Shown here: positions 47,069-59,622 of the stretch, piece after piece
How the letters are laid out: each line of letters opens with the position of its first letter
How positions within the stretch are numbered: the stretch's first letter is position 1
Assembly: GCA_037693485.1 (NCBI GenBank)
Contig: CM075353.1
Span: 2,800,001-2,864,000, forward strand
Reading direction: 5' to 3'
DNA: 64,000 bases
Origin: Kitagawia praeruptora
Lineage: Eukaryota; Streptophyta; Magnoliopsida; Apiales; Apiaceae
Translations under genes and position numbers: made by a program
The notes under the pieces: model-generated
The model's input: only the letters and a program-made list of their open reading frames with translations
What the model was told of the DNA's origin: nothing
Databases searched by the model: none

Positions 47069-48021
47069 ATTTAAAATTTTAACTTACAAAGTTTTTATAT
47101 TAAAAATTTAATTCAAATTTATATCTAAGAGATATTCTCTTAAATATTTCTTTAAAGTTAAATTGGTAAGATCATATAATATTTTTAAAAAATATCGAAA
47201 AAACGTTTATTACTTAAACATTATCCTTTATTTAAAATAGATCATTGAAAAATTGTGTAATGATTCACTAACGTATTCTTTCATAATATGTTCTTTCCAA
47301 AGTATGTGGCTGTATTAGCTCATTTCCAAATTTAACATATCAATTTGGGAATCAGTTAGGATGTAATCATAAATTTAATATGATTTCATTAAATTGACAT
47401 CTATTTCCAAAACAAACTTGTGTCATATATCATTTTTACATGTTATATTCTTAATAATTATAAACGGTGTATTCAAAATTGACGTTGTCTGCTATATACT
47501 CCGACGAATCAATGAGATACTCTATTTACTCGTTCTGTTATGAAAAAGATGAATTGATACTGGTTATTGTTAAGAACTTTGCATTACATATAACCTGGGT
47601 AGAATACTATCAAGAACCCTTTCGAGAACATCTTTTTACGTTGCACCGATCAGAATGTTTTAATCTAATTTTGTTATTATAAGTAATCAAAATTTTTAAA
47701 AATTTCATTGATATAATTCGTAATCAATAAAAATAGAAATTGATAGAATTAATCATATGAAAAGTAATTGATAACGATTAAATGGAAAGTGTAAAGTTGG
47801 TAGTAAAAAGAATCTCATCAAATCTTTGCAAATATGGTAATAAACTTTGAAATACACGTATGTTTTGTGATGTATTTTCTCTTATCATATACTGCCCTTA
47901 TATTCAAATACGATGAATATACTGATAGATTTGTACACAATCTGAACCTTAGGATTAAAATCAAATCAATGGTAAATTAAATATGTTGGTTCTCTGGTTC
48001 TCTTGCTAAGAAGGGTTCTAT
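47069..48021. other. AT-rich sequence, no supportable gene
   Basis: One open frame at 47,467-47,682 (71 codons) shows no recognisable domain. Nothing else seen. Confidence 0.4.
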
Positions 48022-48037
48022 ATATATATATATATAT

Positions 48038-49003
<966 letters not shown>

Positions 49004-50330
49004 GGCCATTGCTCCATACAGAACACCCTTAAATAAAGAACAAAGAAGAACACCCATCTTAACCGTTCATTTTTTTTTATACAAATTGGACGGCCAGGAT
49101 TAAAAAATAGAGATAGAATTAATAATTGGCTTAGTATCTATTATCTAATAGCTGGCTCTCTATCTCACAAATCTCTATCTCTCTCGTACCTATCGATCTC
49201 TCTCGTATTATCATTGGCATCATCTTCAAATTATGTTGTGCTTCCTGCTTGCGGATTAAATGCTTATAATTTCGTTGAATTTTCATCAGGTTCGTAATTT
49301 ACTTGTTCATATAAAGTTTAGCTTCATTCTGTTATAGTTTTAACTTATTTATTTGTTATTTTTTGTGTGGTTGAACATATACAAACAATTGTGTTTCATG
49401 TGGTTTCATTTTTGTGAAGATTTCTGAATTCTTTTAGCTTGATTCCACACTGGATTCTATTTTCTCTCTTTTCAGATTTTTGTTTAGTTTCTCCGCGTTT
49501 TTATCATTTATTGAACATTTATGATTTCGATTCTACGGGATGCTATAATCTCAATACTAGCAGTTGTGTTCATGTGGTTTTATTTTTTGTGCGGATTTTC
49601 TAAATTCTTCATATATAGTTTGATTCTATATTGGATTCTACCTTCTCTATTTTTAGAATTTTGTTTATTTTCTATATGTTTTTTTTTATCGTTTATTAAA
49701 GTTTTGTGATTTTGATTCTATATTAGATTATATACTCTCTATATTAGCAACTGTGTTCCATGTGATTTCGATTTTTGTGCGGATTTTCTGAATTCTTCAT
49801 ATTTTGATTCTACACCGGATTCTGGAATCTCTGTTTTTAGAATTCTGTTTATTTTCTCCACGTTTTTTTTTATTATTTATTAAAGTTTTTTTATTTTTCT
49901 TCTATATTAGATTCTGTACTCCCAATACTAGTAACTGTGTTCCACGTGGTTTCAATTTTTATGAGGATTTTCTGAATTTTTATGGCTTTTCCACATTAGT
50001 TTCTATGTCTCTATTTTGAGATTTCATTTTACTTTCTGTGTTGGATTTGTGTTGGATTCTGAACTCAACATTTAGAATTTTTTTCTCTAATTTTGATGCT
50101 ATATAAGATTCTGTGATCTCCGTAACATTTCAGTTTTGTTTTAGATTCTGTAATCTCTTCTTTGATCATTTTGAATTCCTTAACCACTAATCACACTACA
50201 TATCTACATGTTACATTTAAGAATTTTAATTTGAATTTCCATTAGTCACATTTGTTGTTAATATTGTGTTTAGTTTTAATTGTTAGTTAGGATTTGGACT
50301 TTCCGGTGATGTATACCCGTTTCTCCTACA

Positions 50331-51175
50331 CCATAGCATAATCACCTCCTAGAAGTTTCGACTCTTCGAGAGTCTCACAGTCTCCTTTTAGGTCTTCTAT
50401 GTTGACCAAATGGCCGTCCAACTTCAGTGATATACCAGACTTAACATTTTCATCGTTTTTAAGGAACCTGCTATCTAGAAGTCTCCCACTTTCATTGTAC
50501 AGAAATACCTAGTTAAAAGAATTGTGACCATCTATGTTGTATTTTTCAAGGTAAGCTGACGGATACTGATTAAGTGTCTACTTTTCTTATACTGTAAAAA
50601 TAAAATAAAGTGCTAAGTTAACAAGAATAAAACAAATAAAGTAAACATTGCACTGATCACTTTACGCTCATGTAAACTCTGGACTACCACACAAAAGATT
50701 AGAACATATATTGGTGGCACATTACTTCTGTGTGCTTCTGGCCTTCTACCTTTTGTCACTTAAATAATTCTACACAAAATAGATGCCTACAGGTTACAAG
50801 ACCAATTCAAAACATGGGTTGTGTTTTTGTCATAGTTTAGGTGCTTCCACGAAAATGTTAGAGCTAGCAATTTATAACATACTAGATGAAATTCCCCAAT
50901 TCTCTTTTGGTAACTCAGTTATCACAAAATGAGTAGATCAACAACATATGATAGATAATTATTAAACATATAATTAAATGACTTAACAACGTGGAATCTT
51001 ATAGTTTATTGAAAGAGAATAGCAAAAGGACAGAATAAGAGTTTGTTTGGCAGACTTGTAGAAAGTGTCTACCGGCCTATCTCTTCTGAGATCCACATAC
51101 TGAAAGTTTTGATATACCATCGTGAAACTTCTTGGCCTTCTGAGTTAATTGAGTAGTGTACAAGATCTGCCATTC
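50331..51175 (-). pseudogene. Captured DUF2439-domain gene fragment, two exons
   Basis: Minus strand, first exon about 51,175-51,077: WQILYTTQLTQKAKKFHDGI then KLSVCGSQKR. Second exon about 50,508-50,331, after an AG acceptor: VFLYNESGRLLDSRFLKNDE, then SLKLDGHLVNIEDL. This pattern (tract with 'K..KFHDG.L', 'L.DE.G..LDSRFL', 'GHLV.I') is that of DUF2439 in ZGRF1-type proteins. The intron is retained, so capture was from genomic DNA. A stop codon follows the first exon at the expected junction and no start is present. Confidence 0.55.
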
Positions 51176-51479
51176 TGAATCGGACATATATAAGATCCAA
51201 TTAGGACAAATGAAGTCTTTTATGAGTATTTAGCTGACACCACTAATAAGACAAAATATAAATGTTAGTACCTCTTTTAAATATATATGTAGGATTCTAT
51301 CATAGATTCTATGATATTTGATTTTCAAATTTTAAATGAGATTATTTATATGCAATAGGCCCCGCCAGGGGCACCTATTTTAAATTTAGTGATTCTAATT
51401 TTAACAATCCATTTTTCTTCAAAAAATAATGTGTTTTGATGGTGTTCTTCTTTGTTCTTTATATAAATTGTTCTAATGT

Positions 51480-51630
51480 TTTAAAATTCAATTGCTTTTG
51501 GTGACGGGTCTAAAGCGTTGATGCTTGTTCATGAAAGTCCTTGTGAGGAAGATGTTGTGGAAACTATTTGTTTGTTAACTTTCTCAAAAAGGGATAGAGA
51601 TGTAGAGTTTTATAAAGAACTACCTAAGGT
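51480..51630 (+). pseudogene. Exon-like fragment of unknown origin beside the P450 piece
   Basis: Open plus-strand stretch reading KALMLVHESPCEEDVVETIC and FSKRDRDVEFYKELPK, ending at a good splice donor (CCTAAG/GTAATT). An acceptor (tgtatcag/gatg) about 75 bp later could join it to the P450-like region. I do not recognise the source gene. Confidence 0.35.
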
Positions 51631-51724
51631 AATTGCCCCAAATTTCTTATTTTGGACTTTCTTTTGACAATTTACTACAGTTGTCATTTGTCACCATGTA
51701 TCAGGATGTAAAGTTACCCTTGTA

Positions 51725-52048
51725 TTGGTTAATTCCTGGTCAATTCACAGGGATCCCAAGGTGTGGGATGATCCGACAAGCTTCAAGCCAGAGAGATTTG
51801 AAGGCATAGAAGTTGAAACACACAAGTTGATGCCGTTTGGAATGGGCAGGAGGTCTTGTCCAGGGACTGGACTAGCTCATCGTGCGGTGGGCTTGGTTTT
51901 AGCCTCCTTGATACAATGCTTTAAATTGGAGCGAATTAGTGATGAGCAAATTGATTTAACTGAAGGAAAAGGACTTGCAATGCCTAAAGCTGAGCCTCTA
52001 GAAGCTATGTGTAAGACATGCAATGTCATAGACAAAGTTAACACCTGA
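51725..52048 (+). pseudogene. C-terminal cytochrome P450 fragment (CYP81-like)
   Basis: 107 codons: VNSWSIHRDPKVWDDPTSFKPERF (the PERF region), then the heme-binding loop FGMGRRSCPGTGLA with its Cys ligand. It ends EGKGLAMPKAEPLEAMCK, a tail typical of CYP81 enzymes. The other ~75% of a P450, including the oxygen-binding and ExxR helices, is missing, so there is no enzyme. It sits inside the 7.3 kb element as captured sequence. The frame has no ATG of its own (first codon TTG). Confidence 0.85.
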
Positions 52049-52724
52049 GCTACATAGAGTGTTGTGCATCGTTACTTTGCCAATTTTGATATACATCTGG
52101 TGTAGCAAATGTTAGTTTTTCTTTTTCTTTTTCTTTTTTGACGAAAAGCAAATGTTAGTTTTTCTTTGTTTAGTAAATTATGGTTTTGCATTGTCTTGAG
52201 ATTTTAAGTGGCCTGTATTCTGCACAGTTAATCGGGCTTTAAGAATAAATTGTAGAATTGATTCACTCTAGAGAATATTTTGTAGTTTTGAAATTCTATT
52301 CCTCTATTTTAACATAATCTGATTAACTCACATTTGATATGCTGTGTATTGAAGCACTCTGTTTATAAACGTATTATCAATTTATGGTGCTCAATTTTGT
52401 ATGTTGTGTATAGATTAGTATTCTTTTGTCAAGAGATGTTCCCAGTAATATGTGTCATGAGTCATGTGTAATAACAATGATTATGAATTGCCTGGTTTAG
52501 CTTAAGTTTGCTGCATATGCAATGATGATGTAACCATAACAACTAACAGTGTTTATAATAAAAATCTTCACCTGTAGTCTAATTCAAAAAACTTAATGCA
52601 TAATAACAATTGTTATTATGTAAACTAACATAGAATCTAATGTTATTTGAATTGTTAGTTTACATAGAATCTAATTCAAATAACAGTGGCCAAATATGTA
52701 AACTAACATAGAATCTAATGTTGA

Positions 52725-52985
52725 GAGAGACCGCTAAACAGCTTTCTTGCAACCGCATTGTGGAGCTGCTGCTGCTGAAAAAAAGACAAAAGTTCCCCTT
52801 CAACTTCATCTGTAGGAGACTGCTCTAAAATACCCATTCTCCTAGCCTGGGCCAACTGTTCAACAATTCCACCACATTTAGATGTTGAGCCTGGAGAAAC
52901 TTATTCTTCACTTTGAAAATTGCAACAAATGCTAGAGCTAGAAGATGCTTCCAGTGCAGAAAATTCTCCATCCCGTGAGCCTGCA
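52725..52985 (-). pseudogene. Captured fragment, probably Enhancer-of-polycomb-like
   Basis: On the minus strand: CGGIVEQLAQARRMGILEQS then PTDEVEGELLSF, QQQQLHNAVARKLF. The pattern 'LAQAR(R/K)MGILEQSP.DEVEGEL..FQ..LL..AVARK' is what I recall from plant Enhancer-of-polycomb-like proteins (NuA4 complex subunits). A stop lies just upstream in frame and the rest of the gene is absent. Confidence 0.5.
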
Positions 52986-53759
52986 AGCAACACAAGATAT
53001 TATATGAACTACCCTATTTCTACATGGCATCATGATAGATCAGAACATCACAAGAATTAGCGCATATTAATTTCATCTGATACTTCATACTAGGCAATTA
53101 GTCATCCTGGTGATGCAGAATAGACTGACATTACTGCTCTAACTATCATAAAAGTTCACTTAACCCTTTTAAACTAACCAGAGAAAAACAACCATCTCTG
53201 GCGTCACTGGCAAAAAAAAGTGCATTTAATTAATTGCCACTAGGGATCCTGTTGGGCTGTACATATGATGAGTAACTAGTTACATCTTATTGCCATAATA
53301 AGGATTATAATAGTTCATGACTTCATTCAATCCTTTCAAAATTATAGAAAACACTGTATGCAACTTTTACTTGTGAAGATTTGGCTGAAATGTTTTTTCT
53401 TGTGAAATTGCTACATTTGTCATCTGATAACAATATAACATATATGTTACACATAGCTCCAGAAAACCACAAACTTAACATGGGATTCTAGAAAAATATG
53501 TAAACACAACCTTCAGTCCTAGAGGAATTGTTTTACAGAATATCTTGAGACTCGACAAGCCCAATCAAGATCTGCGCAAATAAAATTAATAGAGAAATTA
53601 TTAAAATCAATCCTTATACATCTTCAGTTGTCAATCAAAAACATAATTTATGACATAAGTTATTAATGTCATAGATAATATGAGTTAACATTATCTATGA
53701 TAATTAGTTGTTTATTATCAGATTTAGATAAGGAAATGCACGACATAGCTGATGCATAG

Positions 53760-54098
53760 TTAGGGCAGTACCAGGGGCAACATTTTACGGAGGCAAGATT
53801 CTGAGCCATCAATCTGAAACTGCTTGCACCTCATTAACAGTAAAATTGTGTTCTCAACATCAGATGCAAAAGATGAAGCCATTAATTGAACAAAAGTTGA
53901 CATTGTGGCAGAGACACTCTTTGAGAAACACAAGCCTGCCTCGAGAGAGGCAATCAGTGTTCTAGTTTGCTCCATATTTCCAACATCAGGAACAACATTG
54001 TCCTGGACAATTTCATTATCTACTTCTGGCAAAGAACTATGAGTTAAACTGTCTTGATGTTCCTTGGGTCTGGCTTCAGCTCTTGGATCATCAACCAT
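53760..54098 (-). pseudogene. Captured fragment of condensin complex subunit 1 (CAP-D2-like)
   Basis: 112 codons on the minus strand. The second half (ATMSTFVQLMASSFASDVEN, TILLLMRCKQFQIDGSESCL, RKMLPLV) matches the HEAT-repeat region of plant condensin subunit 1 as I remember it. The real protein is well over 1,000 residues, so this is one captured exon-sized piece. The first half (Pro/Glu/Asp-rich) is less certain. Confidence 0.6.
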
Positions 54099-56258
54099 AG
54101 AATCTAGTATAGCATCTCATTGAATCATATTTACCATAGAATCTAATATAGAATCTCATTGAAAATAGCATCTAATATAGTTGATTACTTAAGGAATACT
54201 TTAAGTGACACTGTAATTATTCTTTATATGCAATAGGTCCCGCTAGGGGCATCTATATTAAAAGAAAGATTGATTTATACAAATAAATAAATTGAACAAA
54301 TAAATGATTTCATAATGATAATTTTTGGGCACACAAGTAGAATCTAACATGGAATCTTAAAATAAAATCAATTAGCCTTTCACATAAAAAAAACATCAAT
54401 TCGTCTTCAAATACTTGACTTTAGATGAATCTGATTTAGCATATTATAAGCGATATACAATTATTAACATAAGTTGAACCCAAAAATCATATTTGTAATT
54501 AGTAATTAGACTAAATACAACACACTTACGCACATAATGAGCATCTATCTAACTCGTGCAATGAATAAATATGATGTTTTGGCTCTTTTTCTTTAAAAAG
54601 CACGATAACTGAATCATGTGTAGAATCTCATAAATGATCCTAATTTATCAATTCAAAATCCTACCTTTCGAAGTATTTGTTTTAAATCACTAACATAACT
54701 CTCAAATATTACCTCAACTTTTCTCTAATAGATTCTCGACGATTCTTCAGTTTTTGAATGAATATTTTATGATTCTTCAACTGAAAAGGTCTGCACAAAA
54801 GGAACACGCACTCGAAACAGTAAAACACTCTGCAGGAAAACTAACCCTTGACAAATGGACTAAGAAAAAATAAAGCGAAATTGTAGAATACATAGAATCT
54901 ATGAACAGAAGAATGCAATATAATATGAAAAACATTATAAACACATAAACAGAAGCACTAGAAATACATAACAATATAACAAAATTAATCATAGGATCAC
55001 TTAACGATTTCATAAATTATAACGTTATAAAAAATATATAAACACATTAATAAAAGCACACATATCAAGACAAACAACACAAATACTATTTACGTAAAAA
55101 AGCACAATTTCAGAGCATCTAGTACAAAATATTACATTCAAAGAATCTAGTGTGGAAGCCTGTTTAATTTTTTTGAAATTGGAAACCAGGCTTATGTTCT
55201 AACATATAGTTTACATAAATAACCAAAAATGAAAATTTTACTTCACAATAATAATATTTTACTTCACAATAGTAATAATAGCTAGAGTAATCTAATTAGT
55301 CCTCGAATTACAATATTCACTCTGTATGGGGCTACTCTGTCTAACAGGTGCTCTACTAATCAACCAGCAGCTACAGCATCTTTCCAGGAATTAACATCTA
55401 GGAGTTGGTTAAATTTTACACAATAGGTCATGGCATTATGCAGTCCACAAGCAAGTACACAAAATATCGACAAATGGGATATAATATACTCATTTAAACC
55501 CCAAGCTCAGGAACACTAATTTTACAATCTTATATAATTTCAAAATTACATACAACTATGAATAAAAAACAAACATAGATATATACATAGCATCTGCATC
55601 AACACCAAAAATTACGAACATACATATAAACAGAATCTCTAACTGCATCTTACCTATATATACACAAACTCTAACAAACATAGAATCTGAGTTAGAATCT
55701 TAAACATATACCTATTTTTTAAGCTTCGTAGCATCTAAAACAGAATCAGGAGCATAATAAAATATCTCACCTCTTTTAGACAACATATTCACCTGTTGAA
55801 TCACGATTCTTCAATCATCGCTTAGATTTAACCTAAAATAACAGATGATAACATTATATTAACATGTATTTGGTGTAGAATCAGAAAATTTAATTTTGAA
55901 ACCCTAATTATCAAACTAAGCAAATGTGAATTTCATTACCTTGATTTTCAGCCGTATTTTAGCAGATTTGAAGCTTGAATGAGAGAGAGACTTTAGCTTT
56001 TTCGGTGATTTTGATCCGTATTTTCACATATTCTGATGGATTGGAGAGAGAGAATCACAGTTTATGCGAGAGAGATTTAGTGAGAGTCGGATGTTAGAGA
56101 GAGATACGTGAGTTTGTGAGAGAGACGTTAGAGATATACGTTAGACAGTAATGTACATGTATGTTTAATCCTGACCGTCCAATTTTAATTAGATAATCAA
56201 TGGTTCTGATTAGTGTTCTTCTTTGTTCTTTATTTAAAGTGTTCTTTATGGAGTGCAA

Positions 56259-56261
<3 letters not shown>

Positions 56262-56303
<42 letters not shown>
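56262..56303. repeat. (TA)n microsatellite between two elements
   Basis: TA dinucleotides joining the right end of the 7.3 kb element to the next MITE. Confidence 0.9.
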
Positions 56304-56305
<2 letters not shown>

Positions 56306-56698
56306 AGTACTATTTAATTGGAGTACTTGGAGTACATATACGTTCTGCATTCAAAATTTTGTAAACTTTATTGTTTTGCAAAATTTATTACGTGAATATC
56401 ACTATTTCATCTAAAATATTGAAAATTTTGTATATTTTGCTAATAAAATATTGCAAAACGAATTGTTATGCGAAACTCATTTGTGTTGCAAAATATATAT
56501 GTTTCGATTGTAAAATATAAAGAATTTTCAAGATGAACATATTGCAAAACATACATGATTTTCAAGATTATCAATGAAATTATGATATTCATATAAAAAA
56601 GGTTTGCAAAATAATAAATTTTAAAATATTTTGAATGCAGAACGTATATGTACTCCAAGTACTCCAATTAAAATAGTACTCCATAGAACTTTACTCTC
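56304..56698. mobile_element. TA-microsatellite-flanked MITE, family T3, ~50 bp inverted ends
   Basis: The left end 'ggagtactatttaattggag', 'tacttggagtacatatacgt' and 'tctgcattc' is repeated inverted at about 56,633-56,682 with one indel. An extra 'atagaactttactctc' follows on the right and resembles the end of the element at 58,035. The interior is AT-rich with 'ttgcaaaa' words. Confidence 0.75.
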
Positions 56699-56710
56699 TA
56701 TATATATATA

Positions 56711-57230
56711 GGGGGCTACTCCAATACAAACCTCCTTAAAATACAAACCTACAAACCAAGCATAATCTAATATTTCAAGCTAATCTAATGACCAAACTAG
56801 GGGTACCCCAATACAAAAAACGTTTAAAATACTTGGTTCTATTAAAAAAAAAAATCACTGTTCACGTGATGACGTGGCAGTGGATTTCACTAGTTAACGG
56901 TGCTTCGCACCTTCTTGTACGGCGCTTCGCGCCTTTATCATTCTAAAGTTGTAAGGAATGACAATCAATGGTAAAGGCAATAGACGATTGACGGGTGTGT
57001 CGAGAGCCTTCGGCCCTCATGACTACCTAACTCATCCGTTTACTGTCTTAAATGCTTCGCATTTTCACGGCAAGATTTGTTTTTTTTTTTGTTGGATAGA
57101 GCCAATTATTTTAAGCATTTTTTGTGAAGGTACCCTTGGCGGGAACCTTAGAATAGATGAAATATAATTAATTTAGTGTTGGTATGTAGGTTTGTATTTT
57201 AAAAGTGGTTTGTATTTGAGCACTTGCCCC
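56711..57230. mobile_element. TA-microsatellite-flanked MITE, family T4
   Basis: Ends 'gggggctactccaatacaaacc' and its inverse 'ggtttgtatttgagcacttgcccc', with subterminal 'aaaatacaaacctac' inverted. The internal core ('ctaatgaccaaactaggggt', 'accccaatacaaaaaacg', 'gttggatagagccaatt', 'gtgaaggtaccctt') is shared with family T1 although the termini differ. Positions 56,899-57,063 hold four short hairpins with CTTCG/TTCG loops. Confidence 0.65.
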
Positions 57231-57246
57231 TATATATATATATATA

Positions 57247-57619
57247 GGGTCTTGTTTTAATAGAAACTAACTTAGAATAGAAACTAGAAACTAAACCTAA
57301 ATTAAATATTTCAAGCTAATCTAATGACCAAATTAGGGGTACCCCAATACAAAAAACGTTAAAAATTATTGGCTTTATTCAACAAAAAAATTTTAAAAAA
57401 TATTTTTTTTAAAAAAAATTACTGTTCACATGATGACGTGGCATGTGAACAGTAACTTTTTTTTATTTTTTTAATATATTTTTGTTGAATAGAACCAAGA
57501 ATTTTATAAGTTTTTTGTGAAGGTGCCCCTAGCGGGGCCATTAAAATAAATGAAATATAATTTATTTAGTGTAGGTTTCTAGTTTCCATTCTAAGCTTAG
57601 TTTCTATTTGAACGCTAGC

Positions 57620-57620
<1 letters not shown>
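57247..57620 (-). mobile_element. TA-microsatellite-flanked MITE, family T1, copy 2
   Basis: Inverse orientation relative to 48,038-48,436. Starts GGGTCTTGTTTTAATAGAAAC and ends GAACGCTAGC; hairpin GCCCC-tagc-GGGGC at 57,527-57,540. Flanked by (TA)n. Core shared with the T4 element just to its left. Confidence 0.75.
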
Positions 57621-57680
<60 letters not shown>

Positions 57681-57682
<2 letters not shown>

Positions 57683-57991
57683 CAAATGATCAAAAGAGAA
57701 CTCTTTTTTTGAAGAAAACTAAGGTACTAATCCTAACCATTGGATGTATTATAATCAATGGCCCCGCCAGGGGCACCCACACAATAATCAAATACACCCT
57801 CACACACACAATCCCACCTAATCCCCTCCGTTTTTAATTTGATTTTTCCCGTCAATCGGTGATATTTTTTTAAAATCTAATTTCTCCACATTTTTCTCCA
57901 TCTCCCAACGATCATTTTGAATACCATATGTGCTATATTTTAATTTAGTTTTCTAAGTTCTCCTTTTAAAGGGGTTTTCTCTAGATCCCTA

Positions 57992-57994
<3 letters not shown>
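57681..57994. mobile_element. TA-microsatellite-flanked MITE, family T5
   Basis: Between two (TA)n tracts. Ends 'ggcaaatgatcaaaagagaa' and 'ttttctctagatccctactc' are only loosely inverted. The hairpin GCCCC-gcca-GGGGC is at 57,761-57,774, preceded by 'atcaatg' and followed by 'accc'. Confidence 0.6.
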
Positions 57995-58034
<40 letters not shown>

Positions 58035-58037
<3 letters not shown>

Positions 58038-58429
58038 TTAAGTTCTATGGAGACCATATTTGAGTGGAGACCGTGGAGACCATATACATTATGCACTCAA
58101 AACATTGCAAAACATATATATTTGCAAAGAATGTTCAATTAACATTATTATTTCATTCAAAATCTTAAAAATCATATATGATTTACAAGCAGAACATGTT
58201 TTGGAGAACATTACATTCTGCAATATTTTGTTTGCAGAACATACATGATTTTCAAGATTTTTAATGAAATTTGCATGTAAAACATATATAATCTTCAAGA
58301 TTTTCAATGAAATAAATGATATAGTGATTTTCATAGAACATGATTTTCAATGCATAAATTTTTGCAATGTTTTGATTGATATTGGTCTCCGGTCTCCACT
58401 AAAAATGTTGGTCTCCATAGAACTTAACG

Positions 58430-58430
<1 letters not shown>
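58035..58430. mobile_element. TA-microsatellite-flanked MITE, family T6
   Basis: Left end 'gagttaagttctatggagac' and right end 'gtctccatagaacttaacgc' are inverted repeats; 'ggagaccgtggagacca' is mirrored by 'ggtctccggtctcc'. (TA)n tracts flank it. The interior has 'ttgcaaaa' and 'aagatttt(c/t)aatgaaat' words also seen in T3. Confidence 0.75.
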
Positions 58431-58454
<24 letters not shown>

Positions 58455-58461
<7 letters not shown>

Positions 58462-58990
58462 CAATAAGCAAAATGAGGTATAATTTGTAATTTGGTTATC
58501 CCCTCATTTTTTGTTTTGGTTATTCCTCATTCACAATCGTTAGATCTTCAACTCAAATAGATCATGATCGTTGAATATAACAATACTAAAAGTTATTATA
58601 TACAGAGATGCAAGGTTCGAATCCTGCCAACAATATATTAAAATTAATATTTATAATACTCCCTCTGTCTCTTAAAACTTTTCCTGTTTACCTTTATCAC
58701 GTTTGCCAACGCACACTTTTGATCGTTAATATCTTTAATTTCGTATTAGTTTTAAATATAAAAATTTCACTGTATTAAAATACTCATAAATACGAATCCA
58801 GCAAGATCACTCATGACTATATTTGGACTTATAGATTAGACGTAAATTAGTAATTTGTGTCATGTTATGAACAGTTCCGACATATTAAACGAGAAAAAAA
58901 TTATGAGACGGAGGGAGTATTATATTACACTATAAGTAAATTATAAAAAATTAAAAATAACCCATACTTTTGTAAGGGCTATGAGCTAGT
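58455..58990 (+). mobile_element. Helitron-like element (family 1) interrupted by a Stowaway MITE
   Basis: The body shares 'attacaataagcaaaat', 'ttcacaatcgttagatc' and 'ggttcgaatcctgcc' with the Helitron at 36,498. The end reads 'cccatacttttgtaagggct', 'atgagCTAG' before T (58,986-58,990). The 5' TC end is lost in the (TA)n tract, so the start is approximate. Confidence 0.6.
58659..58917. mobile_element. Stowaway-like MITE nested in a Helitron
   Basis: 259 bp, flanked by TA (58657-58658 and 58918-58919). Termini CTCCCTCTGTCTC and GAGACGGAGGGAG are inverted repeats, the standard Stowaway end. Confidence 0.85.
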
Positions 58991-59622
58991 TCCAAGAATA
59001 GCCATAATTGCGGTTCCATATAACCCAAATTAATGAACCAGTCAACAAACTCTTGCGAATTTAAGATCCCGGAAATTAAAAGAGCTATTAGCCAAAAAAC
59101 CCAACAAACTTTCAAGTTTTTTGCGATTTAACCTACCAACTATTTTTTTCACACAATAACCCAATGAACTTTAATAAATTATGAAAATTTGTATTACATA
59201 TAACCATGGTTAACTATTTATAAATAAATATATAAGTTAAAAGGGGATTATTAGCTAAAAATTAAATGAGTAGATTTTTTTTAATTAACCTTTTTTACTA
59301 ATATTATTAATCATAATATATTTTATTAATTGATATTTAATAATATATGATAATATTTCAATAAAAAAATTTAAAAAATATTAGTTTAACTAAATTTTTT
59401 AATTTAATCTTAAAAAATAGAATAAAAAATAATCATTTAGTTGTGCACATCTTGGGGCACTCGACCTTGGAAAGGATATTCATCTTTATGTTATGTAAAA
59501 TGGGTTTGAACTTGATGTTTATATTGGTTTTACGCTAATTGATTGTCGGGAGCTTGGTAAGAGCCCTCGTGGTGTTATTTGAATTGCGGGAAAAGAATCT
59601 ATTTTGTTGTAAGAGAAAACTG

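Larger units (their letters stand above)
49004..56261. mobile_element. Large TA-microsatellite-flanked element carrying fragments of several host genes
   Basis: About 7.26 kb. The left end (49,004-49,054) contains 'gctccatacagaacaccctt' and 'aaataaagaacaaagaagaa'. It is matched in inverse at 56,208-56,261 ('ttcttctttgttctttattt', 'aaagtgttctttatggagtg'). (TA)n tracts flank both ends. Subterminal regions are full of 'gattctatattggattct' words on the left and their complement on the right. The hairpin motif of the neighbouring MITEs occurs at 51,359-51,372 and in mutated form at 54,237-54,250. Recognised cargo: DUF2439 (-), P450 (+), Enhancer-of-polycomb-like (-), condensin subunit 1 (-). No transposase was recognised. 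Confidence 0.65.

Noticed and set aside
51725..52048. Functional cytochrome P450 gene
   Set aside because: Only the last ~107 residues are present; the rest of the enzyme is missing and the piece lies among other captured fragments.
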